A DNA stretch of 5,356 bases from an uncultured Collinsella sp. (GTDB lineage Bacteria > Actinomycetota > Coriobacteriia > Coriobacteriales > Coriobacteriaceae). The translations under genes and the position numbers were made by a program. The stretch is from contig CAAFMM010000084.1 of assembly GCA_900764025.1 (NCBI GenBank), forward strand, positions 1 through 5,356, in the 5' to 3' direction. The notes under the pieces were generated by a model. That model saw only the letters and a program-made list of their open reading frames with translations. It did not search any database and was not told the DNA's origin. Positions 1-5,356 of this stretch are shown here, piece after piece. How positions within the stretch are numbered: position 1 is the stretch's first letter; the number at the start of each line of letters is the position of its first letter.

Positions 1-1
1 C

Positions 2-7
2 GGAGAG
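2..7 (+). promoter_or_regulatory. Ribosome binding site of the fhaA-like gene
   Basis: The purine-rich GGAGAG lies 9 bases before the GTG at 17. An in-frame TGA at 8-10 rules out any start further upstream in this frame, so the site and the stop together fix the GTG start. Confidence 0.7.
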
Positions 8-16
8 TGATCTTTC

Positions 17-1027
17 GTGAACTTCCTGAACATCTTCGAGGACCACGTGGCCGGCATCTTCGGTGCCACCCGTGCCCCGTTCTCCTTTAAGAAGCTTGCC
101 AAGCAGGCCGCTCGCGACATGGAGGATCAGACTCTGGTGATCAACGGCGTCAACACCGCGCCGGCACTCTATACCATCCTGATCGCCGCCGACGACGATC
201 CCATGCTCGCCCCGTTCTACCCCGAGCTTTCGCGCGAAGTCCGCGAGTTTGTGAAGGCACAGGCCGAAAAGCGCCGCTATGTGTTTGTCGGCGAACCCCT
301 CGTTCGCTTTATGATCGACCCGCAGCTGCGTGCCGGTAAGTTCTCGGTCTTTGCCGAGAACGTCGACGCCCCCACGCTCGGTCGTCTGTACGAGGAAGAG
401 CGCGCCTACCAGAATGGCCTGGGCCAGAACAACTCGGCCGCAAGCCGCGCCGCCAGCGCTCCCCGCGCCGGCAAGCAGCAATTCGCCGCTCCGCAGCAAC
501 AGCACCCCGCCGCCATGCCCCAGCAGCCGACGCCCCGCGCCGTCGCTCCCGACCCGCTCGCCGTGGCCGATCCCTTTGCGCCCAACGTCCCCGACCCCGC
601 CGCCGCGCCCATCCCCGTGCCGCAGACCGTCTCTCGTGACGCCCTCGCCGGTATGGGCGGAGCCGCCGCGACCGGCGCCGCCGTGGGCCTTGGCGCCGCG
701 GCCGGTATTGCCTCCAACATGGCGAGCACCCGCGCCCCGCAGCGCCCGCTCGCCCAGCTCGTCGACGTCGTGAGCGGCGAGAGCCACAGCATCACTTCCG
801 CGCAGGTGACCATCGGTCGCGAGCGTTCGGTTTCGGACATCGCCCTGCGCGACCCCAACGTGTCGCGCCGTCACGCCCAGCTCACCTTTACCGGTTCGGA
901 CTGGTCGATCGAGGATCTCAATTCCACCAACGGCACGCTCGTCAACAACCGCCGCATCACGCGCTGCCCGCTGCGCAACGGCGATCTGCTGACGTTTGGC
1001 CTGAGCACCTTTGAATTTAGGGGATAG
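17..1027 (+). CDS. fhaA: FhaA-like protein: DUF3662 domain plus C-terminal FHA domain
   Basis: This 336-residue soluble protein is a probable phosphothreonine-reading adaptor for cell-wall control at the membrane. Residues 1 to about 130 resemble the DUF3662 domain of actinobacterial FhaA (an IFG motif near residue 14, then a compact alpha/beta pattern ending around GKFSVFAENVD). Residues 131-245 form an Ala/Pro/Gln-rich, probably disordered linker that includes a Gly/Ala run at 212-234. Residues 248-336 form an FHA domain with the phosphopeptide-binding signature intact: GRE at 267-269, SRRH at 283-286 (Ser283, His286) and NSTNGT at 302-307. In M. tuberculosis FhaA (Rv0020c) binds phosphorylated MviN; whether this protein does so is inference. 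The start is GTG, with an SD site and an in-frame stop just upstream. The protein is shorter than mycobacterial FhaA, mainly in the linker. It heads the cluster visible here, 6 bases before fhaB. Confidence 0.9.
   Translation: MNFLNIFEDHVAGIFGATRAPFSFKKLAKQAARDMEDQTLVINGVNTAPALYTILIAADDDPMLAPFYPELSREVREFVKAQAEKRRYVFVGEPLVRFMIDPQLRAGKFSVFAENVDAPTLGRLYEEERAYQNGLGQNNSAASRAASAPRAGKQQFAAPQQQHPAAMPQQPTPRAVAPDPLAVADPFAPNVPDPAAAPIPVPQTVSRDALAGMGGAAATGAAVGLGAAAGIASNMASTRAPQRPLAQLVDVVSGESHSITSAQVTIGRERSVSDIALRDPNVSRRHAQLTFTGSDWSIEDLNSTNGTLVNNRRITRCPLRNGDLLTFGLSTFEFRG
1019..1024 (+). promoter_or_regulatory. Ribosome binding site of fhaB, inside the end of fhaA
   Basis: AGGGGA ends 9 bases before the ATG at 1034 and lies within the last codons of the fhaA-like gene. 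Ribosomes finishing fhaA would pass over it, which suggests translational coupling. It supports the ATG at 1034 as the fhaB start. Confidence 0.75.
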
Positions 1028-1033
1028 TCGCTT

Positions 1034-1450
1034 ATGAACATCGATATCGTCCTTTTTGCAGGCCGCATCGTCCTGGTCGCCCTGCTCTACATCTTCCTGT
1101 TCGCCGTCATGAAAACCGGCGTGGGACTCGTACGCGGCCAGCGCCGCGACTCCGCTATCTGGACGATCGATGTGGACAAGGGTCCGCGCGGCATCCGTGG
1201 CATCCATGTAGACATGCTCGGCCCCGTCATCGTGGGCCGCTCGCCGTCCTCGGACATCTGCATCAACGAACCGTTTGTTTCGGCCTCGCACGCACGCTTT
1301 TCGCTGCAGGGCCCGGCACTCATCATCGAAGACCTCAACTCGCTGAACGGCACGCTCGTTAACGGCCGTCAGCTGGTGGAGCCCGCAACGCTGCGCGAGG
1401 GTGACGAGGTCCAGATTGGCGACGTGGTCATGAAGGTGAACCGTCGATGA
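1034..1450 (+). CDS. fhaB: FhaB: membrane-anchored FHA-domain protein
   Basis: This is a 138-residue protein with one N-terminal hydrophobic helix (about residues 5-26, ending in a basic KTG...RGQRR stretch that predicts a cytoplasmic C-terminal part). A short connector leads into an FHA domain at about residues 57-138. Binding residues visible are GRS at 68-70, Ser83 and His86 in the SASH motif, and NSLNGT at 102-107, so phosphothreonine binding should be intact. Its length, layout and place next to the phosphatase match mycobacterial FhaB/FipA (Rv0019c), a PknA/PknB-linked protein connected to the division and cell-wall machinery. The role here is inferred from that family. The gene follows fhaA after 6 bases, and its TGA stop overlaps the ATG of the phosphatase gene (ATGA), so the two are probably translated in a fixed ratio. 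Confidence 0.92.
   Translation: MNIDIVLFAGRIVLVALLYIFLFAVMKTGVGLVRGQRRDSAIWTIDVDKGPRGIRGIHVDMLGPVIVGRSPSSDICINEPFVSASHARFSLQGPALIIEDLNSLNGTLVNGRQLVEPATLREGDEVQIGDVVMKVNRR
1432..1439 (+). promoter_or_regulatory. Ribosome binding site of the pstP gene, inside fhaB
   Basis: GAAGGTGA sits 7 bases before the ATG at 1447 and within the last codons of fhaB. It favours that ATG over later ones (for example 1477 or 2188, the latter without a purine-rich site upstream). It therefore supports the long N-terminal extension of the phosphatase as translated protein. Confidence 0.75.
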
Positions 1451-3345
1451 TCGACGAGGAGAACAAGTCCGCAACCATGCCCGAGACGCCAACTGCCCCC
1501 GCAGCTGCGCCGGCTCATGCCGCTCCGGCGCGCCCTGCGACCGTGGAGCCCGAGGACACCGTGTTCTCCCTGCCTCTTTCGCATGTAACTCAAGAATATC
1601 CGGCACTCGTCGATGACGAGGACGCCGGCACCGAGCAGCTCGACGCCCCTATCGGCGCGCACGCTGCCGAGCAGCCCGCGGAACCGGAGGCAACGCCCGC
1701 GCCGGCTCACTTTGCCGAGCCCGTCGCCGAGGCGATTAACGAGAGCGCTGCCGTGTTTGCAGCCCCCGAGCCTGCCGCGCCGGTATTCCCCGTCGCCCCG
1801 GCAAGCGAGGCGGCACCCGCATCTGCAACGCCTGCCGAAGTCGAGCAGCCCGTTGCCGCGCCCGCCGCAGCTCCCGAGCCCTCCGCTCAACCCCAGAGCA
1901 CGCCCGCGCCGTCGCACTTTGCGACGCCCGAGCCGACGGCTGTCGAGCCGCAGCAGGACGGCGATCCCGCCGACCGCGCAACCGAAGATCTCAACCTTCC
2001 GGACGTCTCCGACGCCGAGTCGGGCAACGATGCCGACACCGTCTCCCCCGGCGACACCGCCGAGATCGATGTCGCCGCCGTGGAGGCAAAGCTCAAAGAT
2101 CCCGGCTCGACCATGAGCTTTGAGCCGCTGACCGACGAGCGCATCGAGACCGACTCGACCTACGACGCCGGCACCACCACACAGCTTATGTGGGGCGCCC
2201 GCTCCGACGTCGGATGTGTGCGCCCGCACAATGAGGACTCCTATCTGGTGCAGTCGCCGCTCTTTTGCGTGTGCGACGGCATGGGAGGACACGCCGCCGG
2301 CGAGGTGGCATCCTCCATCGCCGTCGAAACCATCGCCAAGACGGCGCCGCAGTCCGCCGACGCCGCGCGCCTGGCCGCAGCCGTCGAGGCCGCCAACGCC
2401 GCCGTGATCGAGGCCGCCCTCAACGGCCTGGGCAAACCCGGCATGGGATGCACGGCCACCTGCGCCTACATCGAAAACGACACGCTCGCCATCGCCCACG
2501 TGGGCGACTCGCGCGCCTACCTGCTCCACGAGGGTACGCTCATCCGCGTGACCCGCGACCATTCCTACGTGGAGGAGCTCGTGGATGCCGGCGAGATTAC
2601 GGCCGACGAGGCCCGCGTCCACCCCAACCGCTCGGTCATCACCCGCGCGCTGGGCTCGGATCCCGCTATGTATGCCGACCACTTTACCCTGCACATCGAG
2701 GAAGGCGACCGCCTGATTCTGTGCTCCGACGGTCTTTCGAGCATGATTCCCGATAGCGATATCGAGAACATCGCTACGCAGTCCTCGAGCGCACAGATCT
2801 GTGTCGACAACTTGGTGGACGCGGCGCTCGCCGCCGGCGGCCACGACAATGTGACCGTGGTGGTCGTCGACCTGGTCGACGACGGCGTCATGCGCGAGGC
2901 AAAACGCGTCCGACGCCGCAATGTCACCATCGCCACCGTCTTGGCCCTTGTCTTTGTGCTGATAGCAGGCATCTGGGCATACACGGGCGTCACCGGCTCC
3001 TATTACTTGGGAACCTACCACGGCAATGTCGCCGTCTGGCGCGGCCTGCCCGGCAAGACGCTCGGGGTCGAGCTCCACTGGCTCGAAAGCGAAACCAGCA
3101 TCAAGCTGTCCGACCTGCCCGAAGACACGCAAAACCGCCTGAAGGCAGGCATTCCGCAAACGAGTGTCGACGATGCGCAGGACACCATTTCCAAGTACCG
3201 CCATCAGATTGACGAAGAGCAGACCCGTCAGGTGATTGACGCGCAAACGATTCGCGACAACACCAATCAGGAATCCACCTCCGAGTCAGATTCCGAGAAA
3301 ACCGCCGAACAGTCAGCCGAGGCCGAAGCCTCCGATAAGAATTAG
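1447..3345 (+). CDS. pstP: PstP-type membrane PP2C Ser/Thr phosphatase with long N-terminal extension
   Basis: This 632-residue metal-dependent phosphatase probably reverses PknA/PknB-type Ser/Thr phosphorylation. Residues 1 to about 245 are acidic and Pro/Ala/Glu-rich with no recognisable fold. Residues 248-480 form the PP2C catalytic domain: RPHNED at 259-264, DGMGGH at 277-282, GDSRAY at 353-358, SDG at 427-429 and GGHDN at 464-468. Asp277, Asp428 and Asp467 are the expected metal ligands, so the enzyme looks active. A basic cluster (KRVRRR, 486-491) precedes one membrane helix (about 493-513), which places the catalytic domain in the cytoplasm. Residues 516-632 would lie outside, beginning with a [15 protein letters not shown] stretch like that of other PstP ectodomains and ending in an acidic Ser/Glu tail. 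Typical PstP starts directly with the PP2C domain, so the extension is unusual. The start overlaps the fhaB stop; the rodA-pbpA gene follows after 16 bases. Confidence 0.93.
   Translation: MIDEENKSATMPETPTAPAAAPAHAAPARPATVEPEDTVFSLPLSHVTQEYPALVDDEDAGTEQLDAPIGAHAAEQPAEPEATPAPAHFAEPVAEAINESAAVFAAPEPAAPVFPVAPASEAAPASATPAEVEQPVAAPAAAPEPSAQPQSTPAPSHFATPEPTAVEPQQDGDPADRATEDLNLPDVSDAESGNDADTVSPGDTAEIDVAAVEAKLKDPGSTMSFEPLTDERIETDSTYDAGTTTQLMWGARSDVGCVRPHNEDSYLVQSPLFCVCDGMGGHAAGEVASSIAVETIAKTAPQSADAARLAAAVEAANAAVIEAALNGLGKPGMGCTATCAYIENDTLAIAHVGDSRAYLLHEGTLIRVTRDHSYVEELVDAGEITADEARVHPNRSVITRALGSDPAMYADHFTLHIEEGDRLILCSDGLSSMIPDSDIENIATQSSSAQICVDNLVDAALAAGGHDNVTVVVVDLVDDGVMREAKRVRRRNVTIATVLALVFVLIAGIWAYTGVTGSYYLGTYHGNVAVWRGLPGKTLGVELHWLESETSIKLSDLPEDTQNRLKAGIPQTSVDDAQDTISKYRHQIDEEQTRQVIDAQTIRDNTNQESTSESDSEKTAEQSAEAEASDKN
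1693..1722 (+). repeat. Repeat copy 1 ([10 protein letters not shown]) in the phosphatase extension
   Basis: This codes for residues 83-92 of the phosphatase. It matches the copy at 1900-1929 at 25 of 30 bases by hand count and at 8 of 10 residues. The pattern is TPAP[A/S]HFA[E/T]P. It may be a short linear motif kept within an otherwise variable arm, or an old internal duplication. Confidence 0.5.
1900..1929 (+). repeat. Repeat copy 2 ([10 protein letters not shown]) in the phosphatase extension
   Basis: This codes for residues 152-161 of the phosphatase, 69 residues after copy 1. The HF pair stands out in a region otherwise almost free of aromatic residues, which argues that the motif is more than compositional coincidence. 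Confidence 0.5.
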
Positions 3346-3353
3346 AAAGGGAG
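3346..3353 (+). promoter_or_regulatory. Ribosome binding site of the rodA-pbpA gene
   Basis: AAAGGGAG lies directly after the phosphatase stop codon and 8 bases before the ATG at 3362. It is the most canonical SD site in the window and fixes the start of the fusion gene. The 16-base gap holds no hairpin or promoter-like sequence. Confidence 0.8.
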
Positions 3354-3361
3354 TGCCGCTT

Positions 3362-5356
3362 ATGAGTCGCCGCAACACCGAACTGCTCTTGCTCATCGCC
3401 TCGGCGTTCCCCGTCATCCTGCTCTATGCGATGTACGTGCTCACCGCGGGTGCCACGATTTCCTTTGAGACGCTCGCCGTGCCGATCGGCCTGTTCGCCG
3501 CCTTCGCCGCGGCGCATATCGCCGTGCGCATCCTGGCGCCCGGCGCCGACCCCGCCATCCTGCCCATCGTCTTTGTGCTCTCGGGCATCGGCATCACATT
3601 CGTGACGCGCCTGGCCCCCGGCCTCGCCATCTCGCAGCTCATCATCTTGTTTGTCTCGGTGGCGCTCATGGTGGGAACGCTCGCACTGGTCAAGAACCTC
3701 GACGTGGTCATGCGCTACAAGTACACCTTTGGCATTATCGGCATCATCCTGCTGATGCTGCCGATCTTTATCGGCACCACGATCTCGGGCTCCAAGCTGT
3801 GGATTCGCATCGCGGGTTTCACCATCCAGCCCGGCGAGTTCGCCAAGGTCTTCATCGTCTTGTTCCTGGCAGGCTATCTGGCCGAGAACCGCGAGCTGCT
3901 CTCCATCTCCAACCGCAAGATCCTTGGCCTCAAGATTCCGCGCTTCCGCCTGCTGCTGCCGCTGTTTGCCGTGTGGGGCGTGTGCCTGCTCATCGTCGTC
4001 TTCGAACGCGACCTGGGCTCGGCCGTCCTGTTCTACACCATCTTTTTGCTGATGCTCTATGTTGCCACGGGACGCTTTTCGTACGTCATCATCGGCCTTG
4101 CGCTGCTGGCCGTTGGAGCCGTGGGCGCCTACAAGTTCCTGTCGCACGTGCAAGTGCGCTTTCAGGTCTGGGTCGATCCGTTTAAGGATGCCCAGGGCCA
4201 GGGCTACCAGATCGTACAGTCACTTTACTCACTGGCTGACGGCGGCCTGGTTGGCGTCGGCATCGGCAACGGCATGGCAAACAACATCCCCGTCGTCGAG
4301 TCCGACTTCATCTTCTCGGCCATCGGCGAGGAAATGGGCCTTTTGGGCGGCGGCGCCGTGCTCATCCTGTTTATGCTTTTTGCCGTGCGTGGCCTCACCA
4401 CGGCAGCCCGCGCCAAGTCCGACCTTGCCGCCTTTAGCGCGACCGGCCTTACGGCGGCCATCAGCTTCCAGGCATTCTTAATCGTTGGCGGCGTAACCCG
4501 CCTGATCCCGCTGACCGGCGTCACCCTGCCCTTTATGAGCCAGGGCGGCTCCTCGCTGCTGGCGAGCTTTATCATCGTCGCGCTGCTGCTGCGCGCCGGC
4601 GACGAGGCAACCGGACGCGAAGCCGAGCTCACCGGCACCGGCACCATGGCCGCCATCACCGATGACCAGGTCGCATCCGCCGCTGCCCCGACCGGTACGC
4701 GTTTTGCCAACGTGCCTTCCTACAGCCACGGCAACCACTCCGCGGGCTCTCGCATGCGTCGTCGCCTGCTCGACACGCCTGAGTCCGGCGTGCTCGGCCG
4801 CGTGGCGCTTGCCAACCGTCTGACTCGTGCCGTGTTTGCCTTTACGGCGCTGTTCGCCATCCTTATCGGCAACCTCACCTATGTCCAGGTCATCAAGGCG
4901 AAGGACTATCAGGACATGCCGACCAACAACCACACCATCGCCCGCTCCAAGTACATCCAGCGTGGCTCCATCATCACGTCTGACGGCGTGACGCTAGCCG
5001 AGTCGCTGCAACAGGAGGACGGCACCTACGCCCGTTCCTACCCCAACGGCAACATGGCCGCACACGTGGTGGGCTACGTGAGCCAGCAATACGGCACCGC
5101 CGGCATCGAGAGCGTCATGAACGATACGCTCACCGGCTCCAAGGATTACTCCAGCTGGAACAACGCCATCGCGTCGCTCGCGGGGCAGACCCAGCCGGGC
5201 AATACCGCCAAGCTTACCATCGACTCGCGCATCCAGACGGCTGCCGAGCAGGCGCTCAAGGGCTTTAAGGGCGCTGTGGTGGTCATGGATCCGCGTACCG
5301 GTGCGGTCCTTGCGTGCGCGAGCTCGCCCACCTATGACAACACCAACATCGATGCC
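3362..5356 (+). CDS. rodA-pbpA: RodA (SEDS glycosyltransferase)-PbpA (class B PBP) fusion, 3' end outside window
   Basis: One open frame of 665 codons runs off the right edge. Residues 1-411 form a SEDS peptidoglycan polymerase with about 12 predicted helices and family motifs QPGEFAK (156-162), FERDLGS (214-220), [13 protein letters not shown] (312-324) and [16 protein letters not shown] (383-398). Asp315 is probably the essential loop aspartate. Residues 412-489 form a cytoplasmic linker with a basic RMRRR at 464-468. A second helix (about 490-508) leads into a class B PBP region: QRGSI at 533-537, AHVVGY at 567-572, GIE at 581-583, LTIDSRIQ at 618-625, and the transpeptidase beginning at [15 protein letters not shown] (637-651). 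The SxxK, SxN and KTG catalytic motifs would lie beyond the window. The halves correspond to M. tuberculosis RodA (Rv0017c) and PbpA (Rv0016c), normally adjacent separate genes. It should both polymerise and cross-link peptidoglycan. Topology agrees: an even helix count leaves the linker inside and the PBP domain outside. Confidence 0.93.
   Translation, partial: MSRRNTELLLLIASAFPVILLYAMYVLTAGATISFETLAVPIGLFAAFAAAHIAVRILAPGADPAILPIVFVLSGIGITFVTRLAPGLAISQLIILFVSVALMVGTLALVKNLDVVMRYKYTFGIIGIILLMLPIFIGTTISGSKLWIRIAGFTIQPGEFAKVFIVLFLAGYLAENRELLSISNRKILGLKIPRFRLLLPLFAVWGVCLLIVVFERDLGSAVLFYTIFLLMLYVATGRFSYVIIGLALLAVGAVGAYKFLSHVQVRFQVWVDPFKDAQGQGYQIVQSLYSLADGGLVGVGIGNGMANNIPVVESDFIFSAIGEEMGLLGGGAVLILFMLFAVRGLTTAARAKSDLAAFSATGLTAAISFQAFLIVGGVTRLIPLTGVTLPFMSQGGSSLLASFIIVALLLRAGDEATGREAELTGTGTMAAITDDQVASAAAPTGTRFANVPSYSHGNHSAGSRMRRRLLDTPESGVLGRVALANRLTRAVFAFTALFAILIGNLTYVQVIKAKDYQDMPTNNHTIARSKYIQRGSIITSDGVTLAESLQQEDGTYARSYPNGNMAAHVVGYVSQQYGTAGIESVMNDTLTGSKDYSSWNNAIASLAGQTQPGNTAKLTIDSRIQTAAEQALKGFKGAVVVMDPRTGAVLACASSPTYDNTNIDA

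Noticed and set aside
671..706. Inverted repeat ACCGGC...GCCGGT with a 24-base loop in the fhaA linker
   Set aside because: Six-base arms in GC-rich Gly/Ala codons are expected by chance. There is no T-run or regulatory context.
406..858. Minus-strand open frame opposite the FhaA linker
   Set aside because: It encodes Ala/Gly/Cys-rich low complexity that reflects Ala/Pro codons on the + strand; no family resemblance.
2188..2190. ATG as the true phosphatase start, giving a standard-length N-terminus
   Set aside because: The upstream bases (GGCACCACCACACAGCTT) contain no SD site, while the ATG at 1447 has a good SD and overlaps the fhaB stop. Starting at 2188 would leave over 700 bases of open, coding-like DNA unexplained.
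2265..2756. + strand open frame in another phase inside the PP2C domain
   Set aside because: It is Arg/Gly/His-rich and lies wholly within conserved catalytic sequence read in the correct phase.
1369..3246. Minus-strand open frame of 625 codons opposite the phosphatase gene
   Set aside because: It mirrors the strong third-position GC bias of the + strand gene. Its product is a Gly/Arg/Val/Asp-rich low-complexity string with no recognisable domain, while the + strand frame has full PP2C motifs.
3346..3361. Terminator or promoter between pstP and rodA-pbpA
   Set aside because: The 16 bases hold an SD site and spacer only; there is no hairpin or -10/-35 pair.
3101..4153. Minus-strand open frame of 350 codons over the end of pstP and the start of rodA
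   Set aside because: The translation is a biased Asp/Gln/His/Glu/Arg-rich sequence, complementary to hydrophobic SEDS codons. It is a shadow of the membrane protein gene.
3799..4481. Two overlapping + strand frames (3799-4185, 4059-4481) inside rodA
   Set aside because: They are out of phase with the SEDS frame, have no SD site of note and are Arg/Pro/Ser-biased. The continuous frame from 3362 explains this DNA with known motifs.
4595..4828. Fusion as an artefact of a frameshift or misassembly
   Set aside because: Both halves share one reading phase, the linker has normal codon choice and topology is coherent. Nothing in the sequence suggests a junction, though reads were not available.
4225..4933. 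Minus-strand open frames opposite the end of the SEDS part and the linker
   Set aside because: They are compositional shadows in GC-rich coding DNA; their products have no domain.

Overview
The window is a dense, single-strand (+) gene cluster with no room for independent transcription units. Gene junctions are +6 nt, a 4-nt overlap (ATGA) and +16 nt, and each start has a visible Shine-Dalgarno sequence. By eye the GC content is high, with a strong G/C preference at third codon positions. The gene order is DUF3662-FHA protein, membrane FHA protein, PP2C phosphatase, RodA-type SEDS, PbpA-type transpeptidase. This matches the actinobacterial cell-wall/Ser-Thr-phosphorylation locus (in Mycobacterium tuberculosis fhaA-fhaB-pstP-rodA-pbpA-pknA-pknB). 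An Actinomycetota host is therefore well supported. The fused SEDS-PBP gene and the general style suggest a Coriobacteriia member (Collinsella/Olsenella-like); that narrower placement is inference from memory, not proven by the window.

Layout. Bases 17-1027 encode an FhaA-like protein: an N-terminal DUF3662 domain, an Ala/Pro/Gln-rich linker and a C-terminal FHA domain. Bases 1034-1450 encode FhaB: one N-terminal membrane helix and an FHA domain. Bases 1447-3345 encode a PstP-type PP2C phosphatase with an unusual N-terminal extension of about 245 residues (acidic, Pro/Ala-rich) before the catalytic domain, then one membrane helix and a short extracellular part. From 3362 to the right edge one uninterrupted frame (665 codons, no stop reached) encodes a complete RodA/FtsW-type SEDS glycosyltransferase. 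It continues without a break through a cytoplasmic linker of about 78 residues into a second membrane helix, a class B PBP dimerisation region and the beginning of a transpeptidase domain.

How the genes work together (family knowledge plus inference). A membrane Ser/Thr kinase, probably encoded just downstream, would phosphorylate cell-wall proteins. The FHA proteins would bind the phosphothreonines and the PP2C enzyme would remove them. The RodA-PbpA enzyme is the likely end effector: it polymerises glycan strands from lipid II and cross-links them. The most striking point is that polymerase and cross-linker are one polypeptide here, where model organisms use two separate interacting proteins. 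The second is the long disordered N-terminal arm on the phosphatase.

No RNA genes, mobile elements, CRISPR arrays, promoters or terminators were recognised, and no gene-free stretch exceeds 16 bases.
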